Source: WRAI01 sp031549605
GTDB lineage: Bacteria; Bacillota; Clostridia; Oscillospirales; UBA929
DNA length: 60,294 nucleotides
Reading direction: 5' to 3'
Assembly: GCA_031549605.1 (NCBI GenBank)
Contig: JAVBPM010000023.1
Location: 1 to 60,294, forward strand
The number at the start of each line of letters is the position of its first letter. The stretch's first letter is position 1. A program made the position numbers and the translations under genes. The notes below the pieces were generated by a model. It was not told the origin of the DNA. It searched no databases and saw only the letters and a program-made list of their open reading frames with translations. This document shows, one piece after another, positions 8,813 to 18,400 of the stretch.

Positions 8813-8860
8813 AAAAACCTTCATAATAACAATGTAGCAGTTGTTATTGTGGAGGTTTTT
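8813..8860 (+). promoter_or_regulatory. Long leader hairpin upstream of the aerolysin-like gene
   Basis: About 20 bases (AAAAACCTTCATAATAACAA) pair with TTGTTATTGTGGAGGTTTTT, with G-U pairs only and an 8-base loop, ending in five Ts. It could act as an intrinsic terminator or attenuator, just 10 bases before the AAGGAGG of the next gene. Confidence 0.6.
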
Positions 8861-8885
8861 CTGGAGTTAAGGAGGGAATTAGACC

Positions 8886-11800
8886 ATGAAACGACGATTC
8901 AGTGTTTTGCTCGCAGTCTGTCTCGCGCTGCTGCTGGCCGTCCCCGCACTGGCCGCCGACAGTTATACCCCGTTTGCCACCACGCCGATGATGCGGCTCG
9001 ACGGCAAGCTGTACTACGACGTGTACGGCACCGGCGCGCGCGACATGACCGACACCGAGACCTTTCTGCGTCAGGTGCTCAGCGCGCGTCTGGAAAATGG
9101 CGACGGCACGCAGGGGTTGCCGCTGTACGAGTACTGGAAAAATGTGTCGGGGCTGGTGTTTGCCGAAAACGCCGGGCCCAGAACATTTATCTACGACACC
9201 ATCGATAACTTCGAGCAGTATCCCGCGCTGCACGCCGAGGATAAGTGGCGCACCATCGACGGAGCGTATGGGCCGTTGCGCTCTACGAACAAAATCAGTG
9301 TGTTCAAGGACATCTTTGTCGATGCGGTGCTGCCCACTGTCGGCGGCGTGGGCGGCATTCACAAGGATGAGTTTGCGCCCGAAATCGCCGACCAGCCCAT
9401 GTTTTTTGTCATCAGCAACGCGCGAATGCGCCAAGACGATGACTCTGGCGGCTGGGCGGAAATCGCGTATGCCACGCTGTTTTACGACTTCCAGCTCGCC
9501 TATATCAACACCGCCGGGCAGCTGGAATCAGGGCTGCCCGACACCATCAACGATATCAACGATGCCATCGGCTCGCCCGGGTTCAAATACCATGCCGGCA
9601 GCGACCAGGATACCTACACCACCGGTGTCAAGAACCTGACCGGCTCGGAAATCACGGCCTCGCAGGCCTACGCGGTGGGACATTCCTATACGCTGCAAAA
9701 CTCGATATCAGAGGGCATTGACCTTGGCTTCCGGCAAATGATTGGCCACGAGACGACCGTCAGCGCCAAAATCCCGGTCATCAATGTCGGCGTCTCCAGC
9801 ACGCAAAAGGTCGAGTTCTCGGCGTCGCAGAACTTTAGCATGACAAAGGGCACAACGACCACCAATCAAGACAGCGAAACGGTGACCAGCAGTCTGTCGG
9901 TGGTGCTGCCGCCGCACAGCGAGACGCTGCTCAAGCAGAGCCAGTCGCAAATCAGCATGGAAATTGTCTACGACTACCCCGTGGCCATTACCTACAAGGT
10001 CAAGACGGTGGGGCTGTGGGGCCGGTGGGGCGAACACGACGACCGCGTCATGACCTGTCTGGCCACCTTCGGGCGCGACGAGGACCCCAACCACGCCTCG
10101 GCCGTCGACAACCTGGCTCGCCGCTGGGGTGTTGACCAAGACATGGAGAAAACCTACGGTGACAACATCGTGTGGACAAACACGGCCTCCCGCATTTTGG
10201 TCAACGAGGTAACGGATAGTCTTAATTCGCCCTTTGAAATCAGGGCGCTAAAGGACTATCTCAATCTCGACGGGCCACTGTATGACCCGTCCAGTGCCTT
10301 CTCAGCCTGGGCTGTGCTCGACGGCCACCGTCCCATGTCGGTCACCGGCGGCACCTTGACCTCGACATCCAAGGGCTTCTCCACCGCAGTGCACGACATT
10401 GTGCCCAGCTACCCGCTGCATAAGGTGTCGACCGACCGCAGCTATGACTACGACATGACTACCGGCGAGCAATTGTATGTCGACAACATCGCGGTGCAGG
10501 GCGTCAATATGTTCGGCGTGCCCTACTATGGCTTCAACAGCCGACAAGGGCGCTGGACGCTGGTCGACGCCGCCGGTAACCCGCTGCCGCACAGCGACGT
10601 GGCCGCGCTGGTCAAAGACCCGGTCAGCGGCAACACCAGTCTGGTGGCCGGACAGAGCCAAGGCACGGTTTACCTCAAATACGTCATTGACGAGGACCGC
10701 TATTCCTACAGCAACAACATCGGCAGCTACACTAAAAATGCCGACCTCAGCGCGACGGCGGTCGTCAAGGTCAACGTCGCGCAGGCGCCGTTTACCGGCA
10801 AGGTGGAGGCGGCCGGCACGGTGGTCGGCACGGTCAACGACCCGGCCATCAACCTCGACAACTACCCCGGTCTGACGGCCAGCGCCACCGACCAGTCTGG
10901 CAAGCACCTTGACCGCGCAATGACGTGGGATGCCAAGGAACTGGAGCGCGAGGGCATCAAAATCGACAACAACAACCTGACCTTTACCAAGGCGGGCACA
11001 TTCCATATCCGCGCGTCGAGCGGCAGCGTGAGCTCCGAGTGGCTGACCGTGACGGCGCGACCGGCGCGCGAGCTCGATACACTGACCATCGCCGACAACA
11101 CCAGTCCTTCGGTGCTAAGCGTTGATGTGCGCGGCGGCGCGGCGACCGTCGATTTGTCGCTGCTGACAGTCAGCGCGCTGGATCAGTACGGCGACGCCTA
11201 CACCAATCTGGCCGGCCTGCAATGGAAATGCGACAACAGCCTTGTCACCATCAGCGGCACGACGGCCACGGTGGACAAAAAAGGCAGCTACGACCTTTAC
11301 GCGCAGCTGGGCGGCACGGTCTCCAACAAGCTGACGCTGACTGTCGCCAGCCCGTTGCCCGATTTATTTACCGACGACAACGGCCATTGGGCAGAGGCCT
11401 ACATCAACGCGCTCGGCGTTCAGCGCTACGTCAATGGCGTGAGCCGGCAGCGCTACGCGCCCGACGCGCCCATGACCCGCGCGCAGTTTGTACAGCTGCT
11501 GTACAACGTCTGGGGCCAAGGCGCCGTGTCGCCGGCCGCGCCGTTTACCGACACGGTCGCCGGTGCGTGGTACGAGCGCGCGCTGAACTGGGCGTATGAG
11601 CGCAAGCTGATTACCGGCTACGGCACGACCCGCGTCGGGCCGAACGACGCGATTACCCGCGAGCAGATGGCCGTGCTGCTTGTCAGAAGCGCCGATGCGT
11701 TTGGCGTTGTGCTGCCAACCACCAGCAACGTCGTTGTGTTTACCGACGACCACGCCATTGCCGCGTGGGCCAGCAGCGCTGTCTATGCGCTGCGGCAAGC

Positions 11801-11933
11801 CGGCATTGTCGACGGCCAGCCAAACAACATCTTCAGTCCGCAAAGCAACCTGACGCGCGGCGAAATGGCCAAGGTCATGGTTCAAACGCTGACACTGGCC
11901 GGCCTGATTGACCACAACAACACCGTAGACTAG
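8886..11933 (+). CDS. Secreted SLH protein with an aerolysin/ETX-like pore-forming segment
   Basis: 1015 residues. The signal peptide ends near residue 23 (PALAADS). Residues about 250-375 are rich in Ser/Thr and alternate polar/non-polar: ITASQAYAVGHSYTLQNS, FSASQNFSMTKGTTTTNQD, then VVLPPHSETLL. This is the pattern of the aerolysin/epsilon-toxin/MTX2 beta-pore fold, in which a long amphipathic hairpin inserts into membranes. Two Ig-like domains (about 640-820) and three SLH repeats (about 825-1010) follow, anchoring it to the wall. Start ATG 8886 has AAGGAGG. The SLH part is certain; the pore-forming assignment comes from sequence texture and needs a profile or structure search. Confidence 0.72.
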   Translation: MKRRFSVLLAVCLALLLAVPALAADSYTPFATTPMMRLDGKLYYDVYGTGARDMTDTETFLRQVLSARLENGDGTQGLPLYEYWKNVSGLVFAENAGPRTFIYDTIDNFEQYPALHAEDKWRTIDGAYGPLRSTNKISVFKDIFVDAVLPTVGGVGGIHKDEFAPEIADQPMFFVISNARMRQDDDSGGWAEIAYATLFYDFQLAYINTAGQLESGLPDTINDINDAIGSPGFKYHAGSDQDTYTTGVKNLTGSEITASQAYAVGHSYTLQNSISEGIDLGFRQMIGHETTVSAKIPVINVGVSSTQKVEFSASQNFSMTKGTTTTNQDSETVTSSLSVVLPPHSETLLKQSQSQISMEIVYDYPVAITYKVKTVGLWGRWGEHDDRVMTCLATFGRDEDPNHASAVDNLARRWGVDQDMEKTYGDNIVWTNTASRILVNEVTDSLNSPFEIRALKDYLNLDGPLYDPSSAFSAWAVLDGHRPMSVTGGTLTSTSKGFSTAVHDIVPSYPLHKVSTDRSYDYDMTTGEQLYVDNIAVQGVNMFGVPYYGFNSRQGRWTLVDAAGNPLPHSDVAALVKDPVSGNTSLVAGQSQGTVYLKYVIDEDRYSYSNNIGSYTKNADLSATAVVKVNVAQAPFTGKVEAAGTVVGTVNDPAINLDNYPGLTASATDQSGKHLDRAMTWDAKELEREGIKIDNNNLTFTKAGTFHIRASSGSVSSEWLTVTARPARELDTLTIADNTSPSVLSVDVRGGAATVDLSLLTVSALDQYGDAYTNLAGLQWKCDNSLVTISGTTATVDKKGSYDLYAQLGGTVSNKLTLTVASPLPDLFTDDNGHWAEAYINALGVQRYVNGVSRQRYAPDAPMTRAQFVQLLYNVWGQGAVSPAAPFTDTVAGAWYERALNWAYERKLITGYGTTRVGPNDAITREQMAVLLVRSADAFGVVLPTTSNVVVFTDDHAIAAWASSAVYALRQAGIVDGQPNNIFSPQSNLTRGEMAKVMVQTLTLAGLIDHNNTVD

Positions 11934-11949
11934 ACCCGGAACCAGCCAA

Positions 11950-12258
11950 GCGGGGGGTGCAAACGCACCCCTCGCTTGCAGCGCGTCAAAAAACTTGTTT
12001 TTTGGCACGCTGACAGACTGACAATCAGGTGTGCAGGCAAAGAAGCGCCGTCCGTCGGCGTACGATGGTACGCTAGGACAGCGTTTCTGCAGCAAGTAAA
12101 ACCATTGCGGCGCATCGACAAGGTCGCTGCGCCGCAAATCATTAGCCGAGAAGCAAAACGCCGCCTTACGTCGCCGTTTTCTCTCTTTTCTGACACTGGT
12201 TTTACGGTGCGCGCTTTTTTGACGGTCTGAAAGCGTGGGGTGCAAACGCACCCCACGC
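11950..12258. repeat. Repeat family 1, copy 2
   Basis: The core is 11976-12232, flanked by gcggggggtgcaaacgcacc... at 11950-11975 and its near-identical copy at 12233-12258, which is followed by TTTTT and is a proper terminator. H3 reads TTGCGGCGCA-tcGACaagGTCgc-TGCGCCGCAA (12105-12137): same outer stem as copy 1, with the inner loop strand swapped. It lies between the aerolysin-like gene and the GtrA operon. Confidence 0.8.
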
Positions 12259-12266
12259 TTTTTGCC

Positions 12267-12295
12267 TTTACAGCTGTCTCAAAATTTGATATAAT
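12267..12295 (+). promoter_or_regulatory. Promoter of the GtrA-GT operon
   Basis: TTTACA (12267-12272), 17 bp, TATAAT (12290-12295). It lies immediately after the terminator at the right edge of repeat family 1 copy 2, so the operon is insulated from upstream transcription. Confidence 0.78.
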
Positions 12296-12349
12296 CGCTC
12301 GCACGGCGCCATAAAACGGCGCGCCAAGACAACAACAGGTGGTGAACCG

Positions 12350-12826
12350 ATGCTGAAAAAACTCATCAACCGACTCAGCCGTGAAACGTGGCTCTACCTG
12401 ATTTTTGGTGGCCTGACCACGCTGCTTAACATGGCTGTCTACTGGGTTGCCTACCGGCTGACCGGCGGGCTGACGCTGCTGGCCAACGCCATCGCCTTTG
12501 TGCTGGCCGTGCTGTTTGCCTACGTCACCAACAAGCACTGGGTTTTTGCGAGCCACGACTGGCGCTGGCCGGTGCTGAAAAGAGAGTTTACGGTATTCTT
12601 GGTCGCCCGACTGCTGTCCTTCGGCTTTGAGGAGCTGGGGCTGCTGGTGTTTGTTGATTTGATGGGGCTCAAGCACAAGGCGCTGCTCGGCATCAGCGGC
12701 GCGCTGCTTGTTAAAATCGTGCTGTCGGTGTTTGTCGTGATTTTCAATTACTTTGCCAGCAAATGGTTTATTTTTACCGGCGGCGGAACACAGCAGGCCG
12801 AACCGGGAGAGGACGGGACGGTATGA
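12350..12826 (+). CDS. GtrA-family membrane protein
   Basis: 158 residues with four membrane helices. LIFGGLTTLLNMAVYW at the start and YVTNKHWVF in the middle are typical GtrA motifs. Members are thought to flip or otherwise help translocate undecaprenyl-phosphate-linked sugars for cell-surface glycosylation. It overlaps the following glycosyltransferase by 4 bp. Together with the next three genes it makes a classic membrane glycosylation set. Confidence 0.88.
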   Translation: MLKKLINRLSRETWLYLIFGGLTTLLNMAVYWVAYRLTGGLTLLANAIAFVLAVLFAYVTNKHWVFASHDWRWPVLKREFTVFLVARLLSFGFEELGLLVFVDLMGLKHKALLGISGALLVKIVLSVFVVIFNYFASKWFIFTGGGTQQAEPGEDGTV

Positions 12827-13557
12827 GGGTGCTGCTGATCATTCCGGCGTACAACGAGCAGGAGGACATCGAGCGCGTCATTGAAACGGTCAAAGGCTAC
12901 ATACAGCGCCAAAGGGCGTTTGAACTCGACTATGTCATCATCAACGACGGTTCTACGGACAACACCGGTGCCATATGCCGCGAAAAGGGCTACAACACCG
13001 TGCATTTAATTTGCAATCTCGGCATCGGCGGCGCGGTGCAGACCGGCTACCAGTATGCCTGCCACGGCGGCTATGACATCGCCGTGCAGTTTGACGGCGA
13101 CGGTCAGCACGACATCAACTCGCTGCCCGACCTGATTGCGCCCATTGTCGGAGGGCGCAGCGACGTGGTGATCGGGTCGCGCTTTATCAAGGGTGAGAGC
13201 CAGTTTACCTCGTCGGCGTCGCGCCGGTTGGGCATCAAGTGCCTGTCGGTTCTGATTAAGCTGGTTGCTCGCCGTCGCATCACCGATCCGACCTCCGGCT
13301 ATCGGGCGTCCAACGCCGCTGCCACCGCCTTTATGGCGCGGCAGTATCCCGACGATTACCCCGAGCCCGAGGCCATTGTCGAGCTGGCCAAGCGCGGCTT
13401 TACCATCGGCGAGGTGCAGGTTAATATGTTTGAGCGGCAGGGTGGCCAGTCGTCTATCGGCGGCGCGTGGCGCTCGGCGTATTACATGATCAAGGTGTCG
13501 CTGGCCATCCTCTGCGTCAGCTTTCGGCGCGGCACCAAAAGCGAAAAGGCGGTGTAG
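12823..13557 (+). CDS. Family 2 glycosyltransferase (polyprenyl-phosphate sugar synthase type)
   Basis: 244 residues. VLLIIPAYNEQEDIERVIE opens the GT-A fold; VIINDGSTDNT and the metal-binding QFDGDGQHD are present, and the acceptor region DPTSGYRASN is typical of dolichol- or undecaprenyl-phosphate mannose/glucose synthases. There are no C-terminal membrane helices. I chose ATG 12823, overlapping the GtrA stop, over the longer open frame. It likely charges a lipid carrier for the GT-C enzyme at 13918. Confidence 0.9.
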   Translation: MRVLLIIPAYNEQEDIERVIETVKGYIQRQRAFELDYVIINDGSTDNTGAICREKGYNTVHLICNLGIGGAVQTGYQYACHGGYDIAVQFDGDGQHDINSLPDLIAPIVGGRSDVVIGSRFIKGESQFTSSASRRLGIKCLSVLIKLVARRRITDPTSGYRASNAAATAFMARQYPDDYPEPEAIVELAKRGFTIGEVQVNMFERQGGQSSIGGAWRSAYYMIKVSLAILCVSFRRGTKSEKAV

Positions 13558-13559
13558 TC

Positions 13560-13925
13560 ATGCCCACTGTATTACGCATCGAGTTACTGGCCGCCGCGCT
13601 GTTGTTTTTCGTCTATGTCTTCCACACCGTCAACAAGCGCAAGCTGCTGGTCAAGTACTCGCTGCTGTGGCTGGCCATCGGGCTGGCGGTGTTGCTGGTG
13701 GCCCTCTTTCCGCAAATCGTCTTTAAGGTGACGGCGCTGGTCGGCATCGAAACGCCGTCCAACCTCATCTATTTTCTGGTTATTGTGTTTTTGCTGTTCA
13801 TCTGCTTCTCGCTGTCGGTCTCGGCCTCCAAGCAGACGGAAAAAATGAAACAAATTGTGCAGGCGGTGTCGCTGCAGCAGGCCTACGCCGAGCAGCGCGA
13901 CCGCGACGGTGGCTGTGATGGTTAG
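13560..13925 (+). CDS. DUF2304 membrane protein
   Basis: 121 residues with three hydrophobic segments. The HTVNKRKLLVKYSLLWLAIG segment and charged tail are typical of DUF2304, a family almost always found beside polyprenyl-phosphate glycosyltransferases. It starts 2 bp after the GT2 stop and overlaps the next gene by 8 bp. It may be an accessory subunit; biochemical role unknown. Confidence 0.82.
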   Translation: MPTVLRIELLAAALLFFVYVFHTVNKRKLLVKYSLLWLAIGLAVLLVALFPQIVFKVTALVGIETPSNLIYFLVIVFLLFICFSLSVSASKQTEKMKQIVQAVSLQQAYAEQRDRDGGCDG

Positions 13926-15261
13926 CAAGGGGCTGGCCGGTCTGGGCCGGGCGCTGCGCGGCTTCTACAGTCGGCACAAGCTTATGTCGTGGCTGCTGCT
14001 TCTGCTTCTGGCCGAGCGACTGTGGGCGCTGGGCTGGCTGGGCATCACCTATTCGCTCAATAATGATGATTTCGGCTATGTCGTCAGCGGCATCAACTTT
14101 GCCAACACCGGCACGGTAACGATGCACAGGGTGCTGAGCGCGCAGATTATGCCGGGCATGCCCTGGCTGCTGGGGTTGCTGTCGTTTATCTTCGGCGAAG
14201 GCCGGCTTTATCTGCTGGCGGCACGGTTGCTCTGGATCGGCATGGGCACGGCAACCGCGTTTTTTGTCTACCGCTCAGTGTCGATTTATGCGCCCAAGTG
14301 GTGCGGCGTTTTGGCTTGCCTGCCGTTGGCGTTTCCCGATTTTGTCTGGATGGACAATTTACTGCTGACCGAGACGCCCTTTATGCTGTTTTTGACCATT
14401 TGCGTTTACGCAACACTTCAAATGGCAAAAACAAAGGAAAAAAAGTATTTTTGGCTCTGTTTGGCTGGCTATATGCTGGCGCTGATGTTCAAAGCCAATA
14501 TCGCGCTCTACCCGCTCTTTGCCGCGGCCTACCTGCTACTGATGCGCTATCCCTTCAAGCTGCTGTGGCGGCAGGGGGTAACGCTGGCGGCGGCGGTGCT
14601 GCTGTTCGTTGTGCCGTGGAGCATTCGCAACTACGTCCACTTCAAAGCCTTTGTCCCGCTGACCTACGGCGCTGGAAACCCGCTTTACATCGGCACCTAT
14701 CAGGGAGAGGGATGGCCGGAGGACAGCGAGCTCGACTACGATGAAAACGTCTACCGTCCGGCCGACGAGAAATTTGCCCATTACTATCCCGCCGTCGGCA
14801 AAATAGAGCCGTATCTGCAACGATACATCTGGCTGGAAATCGACGGCATCAAGGCGCACTATCGCATGGCGCAGTGGTGGCAAAAGGACCCGGGCAGCAT
14901 GCTGAAATCCTATCTGTGGCTGAAGCCCGTCCGCATGATCAATCGCTGTTACTACGACAAAGAGCTGTTGGGCATTTCGCGCCAACACGTTGACGTTACA
15001 CGCGTTGTCCAGTTCTGGTGCTGCGTTGTCGCGCTGGGCGCAGCCCTGCTTTTGCGAAAGCGGCGGCGCGTGCTGCTGTTTTTATCGGCGGTGTATATGG
15101 GCAATCTGCTGCTCTACGCCCTGTATTTCGCCTACGAGCGCTACGCGCAGTCGCTCTACTCGGTGCGACTGATTGTAACCGGCATCGGGCTGGCGCTGGT
15201 GTTGGAATTGCTGGCCAAGTTGCGTCAAAAGGTCGTAAAATCTCGCGACACAACCACATAA
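13918..15261 (+). CDS. GT-C type membrane glycosyltransferase (PMT/ArnT-like)
   Basis: 447 residues with about ten membrane helices. The first external loop carries the Asp pair expected of the GT-C active site (SLNNDDFGY), followed by HRVLSAQIMPGMPWLLGLLS and, later, LLLTETPFML. Such enzymes move a sugar from a lipid-phosphate donor to a surface acceptor. ATG 13918 is preferred over the upstream in-frame codons. Its donor is probably made by the GT2 at 12823. The acceptor (wall polymer, S-layer protein or lipid) is unknown. Confidence 0.82.
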   Translation: MVSKGLAGLGRALRGFYSRHKLMSWLLLLLLAERLWALGWLGITYSLNNDDFGYVVSGINFANTGTVTMHRVLSAQIMPGMPWLLGLLSFIFGEGRLYLLAARLLWIGMGTATAFFVYRSVSIYAPKWCGVLACLPLAFPDFVWMDNLLLTETPFMLFLTICVYATLQMAKTKEKKYFWLCLAGYMLALMFKANIALYPLFAAAYLLLMRYPFKLLWRQGVTLAAAVLLFVVPWSIRNYVHFKAFVPLTYGAGNPLYIGTYQGEGWPEDSELDYDENVYRPADEKFAHYYPAVGKIEPYLQRYIWLEIDGIKAHYRMAQWWQKDPGSMLKSYLWLKPVRMINRCYYDKELLGISRQHVDVTRVVQFWCCVVALGAALLLRKRRRVLLFLSAVYMGNLLLYALYFAYERYAQSLYSVRLIVTGIGLALVLELLAKLRQKVVKSRDTTT

Positions 15262-15266
15262 AACAC

Positions 15267-15297
15267 ACGCGGCACACGATTGACATCGGTGCCGCGT
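15267..15297 (+). terminator. Terminator-like hairpin after the glycosylation operon
   Basis: ACGCGGCAC and GTGCCGCGT pair perfectly around a 13-base loop, followed by a mixed T-rich tract. Confidence 0.6.
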
Positions 15298-15327
15298 TGC
15301 TTTGTCGAAAACGTCGGTTGCTTGTCG

Positions 15328-15356
15328 TTGTAAAACGGCGCTATCTATGGTATGAT
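15328..15356 (+). promoter_or_regulatory. Promoter of the hybrid kinase-barnase operon
   Basis: TTGTAA (15328-15333) and TATGAT (15351-15356) are 17 bp apart, about 50 bp before the kinase start. Confidence 0.7.
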
Positions 15357-15406
15357 AATTAAATACATGGTTACATGGTTTACTTAAAAACCAAACGCGG
15401 GAGTCG

Positions 15407-18400
15407 ATGCACATGGCGAACAAATCAAACGCGCAGCGCAGAAGAAAACGCAAGAAGCACGGGCTGCGCGCTAAATTGGTCAGTATCTTTCTGGCGGTCA
15501 AGGTCATACCGCTTATTTTGCTTGCCTTTATTGCCTGGCGTCAGTTTGTGCTGTTGGGCGACGCCGTGCGCGCCATTTCAGTCAACGACTCCAAAGCCGC
15601 GCTCAACGCCGGCGCCATCGAGAACATCGAGCGCATGACCACCGACGGTGCCAAAATTGTCGCCGACTTCCTCTACGCGCGCGACGACGACCTGCTGATG
15701 CTGGCCGGCCTTGAGCCGACCGAGCAGAATTACAAGACCTTTATCCAGTCGCACACCGGCACGCTGATTCAGCCCGGTGAGTGGCTGCTCAACGACGACG
15801 AAACGGCCTGGGTCGCCGCGCCGTCGCACACCGCCACGGCCTACGTCGGCAATTCAACCAACGCCGAAAACAACATCAACGACGGCTTTCACTACCGCCA
15901 GCCCGACGTGTACCAGACAAAAAAGGTGGCGCTGTACGACGAAATTACCTTTGTCGACCTCAACGGCGTTGAACAAATTAAGATTGTGGCCGACAACTCG
16001 ACCAAGCAAAACTACCCCATGACGGCGCAAAAACGCGACGTGTCCAAGCGCGAAAACACCTATGTCAAGGCCGAGACTTATTTTGACGAGGTTAAAAATC
16101 TCAAGCCGGGACAAATCTACGTCTCCGACGTCATTGGCGCGTACGTCGGCAGCAATTACATCGGTATGTATGCGCCCGCCGCGCTGAACGCCGCCGAGCA
16201 AAAGCTGGGCTACGACATTGACTACCAGCCGGAAAAACAGGCCTATTCCGGCCGCGAAAACCCCGTTGGCCAGCGCTTTGAGGGCATTGTGCGCTGGGCG
16301 ACGCCGGTTACCGATGCCGGCGGCGCGGTCATCGGCTACGTCACCTTTGCCTTAAACCACGACCACATCATCGAGCTGGTCGACCACCTGACGCCCATGG
16401 CCGAGCGCTACACCGCCGTGTCCAGCGCCTTTGAGGGCAACTACGCCTTTATCTGGGACTACAAGTGCCGCAACATTGTGCATCCGCGCCACCACAGCAT
16501 TGTGGGCTACGACCCGCAGACCGGCGAGCCGGCCGTGCCGTGGCTGGAAAGCTCGATTTACGAGGGCTGGCAGGCCAGCGGCACCGCCAAATGGACCGAC
16601 TACATCGCGCAGGCCAGCGTGCCGACCTTTGACAACCAAAGCCGCCAGAACAAACCGGCCGGCGCGCTGACCAAGGCGGGTCAGGTCGGCCTCGACGGCC
16701 GCTACCTCAACCAGGCGCCGCAGTGCACCGGTTGGATGGACTTGACCAAGGACGGCGGCTCCGGCTCGTTTTACATTCTGTGGAGCGGCATCAACAAGCT
16801 GACCACCGCCGCCGCCATTCCCTACTACACCGGCCACTACGCGCCGAGTGCCGACAACGAGTTCTCGCGGCGCGGCTTTGGCTTTGTGACCATCGGCGCG
16901 GGGTTGGAGGACTTTACCAAGCCGGCCACCGAGACAGCCGACCGCATTGACGTAGCGCTGGCCGAGCACCAGACCGACACCTTCCTCCAGCTGCTGCTGA
17001 CCACGTTTATCATCATCGTGTTGGTTGTGATTATCGCCATCTGGATGGCGTCATTGCTGACCAACAACATCACCGGCATGGTCAAGGGCATCACGCGCTT
17101 CCGCTCCGGCGAGCGCCAGTTCCGCTTCAAGTCGTCGGCCACCGACGAGTTCGGCGAGCTGGCCGACTCCTTTGACGAAATGGCCGAGTCGGTGGCCAAC
17201 AGCGTGTCCAACCCGCTGGTCATCACCGATATGGACTGCAATATTGTCTACGCCAACGAGCCGTGTCTGCACATGATTGGCAAGACCATCGACGAGGTGG
17301 TTGGCCAGCCGTACGAGAAGTTCTGCGTCTACGACACCGGCTCTGGCAACGACCCCATCTGGGCGCTGAAGGCGGGTCGCGAGGCCGACATTACCCACAT
17401 TGAGGCCACCGACACCTATGTGCGCGGCGAGGCCAACTATCAGTTTGACACCGACGGCGAAAAGGTGGGTTATATCATCGTCACCAGCGACATCACCGAG
17501 ATGGTCAGGGAGAAAAACCTCATTCAGCGGCAAAACCTGCTGCTTGACCAGATATTCTCATCCTCGCCCGACCTGATTTGGTATCAGGACGTGCAGGGCC
17601 GCTATCTGGCCGTCAACCCGCGCTTTGCCGCCGTGCCCGGCCTGCCGGTCGAGCATTACATCGGCAAAACCATCGAGGAAGTGCTGCCGCCGCATCTGGT
17701 TGAGCAAGCCAAGCGGTATGACCGCCAGACCATCAGCGAGCGCCGGCCGGTCTACGCCGAGGAAACGGTGACCTTTGCCGACGGCCACGTCGAGTCGCTG
17801 GACACCGTGCGCACACCCGTCTTTGACGCCGACGGCACGCTGGTGGGACTGCTCGGCTTTGCCCGCAATGTCACGGCGCGTGTCGACATTGAAAAAGAGC
17901 TGCGCGACACGCAAATCAGGCTGGAAAAGGCGGTCTACGACGCCAACAAGGCCAACGAGCACAAGGGCGAGTTTTTGGCCCGCATGAGCCACGAAATCCG
18001 CACGCCCATGAACGCCATCATCGGCATATCCAACATCGTGCTGCGCCGATTGCAGGACAGCGACGACGAGCAGTCGGTCGAGGTGCGCGGCCATGTGCAG
18101 CAAATCGCCACCTCGTCGCAGCACCTGCTGGGGTTGCTCAACGACATCTTGGACATCTCGAAAATCGAGGCCGGCAAGATTGAGCTGTGCGAGGAGCGCT
18201 TCGATCTCGGCAAGCTGCTGTTGGCCGTCAGCGGCATCATCACGCCGCGCTGCGATGAGAAAAACATCAACTTTACCACCCAATTTGACAGCTTCGACCC
18301 GACCAGCTTCCTAAGCGACCCGCTGCGGCTGCGTCAGGTGCTGATTAACCTGCTGGGCAACGCCGTGAAGTTCACGCCCGAGACGGGCAGCATCACCTTC

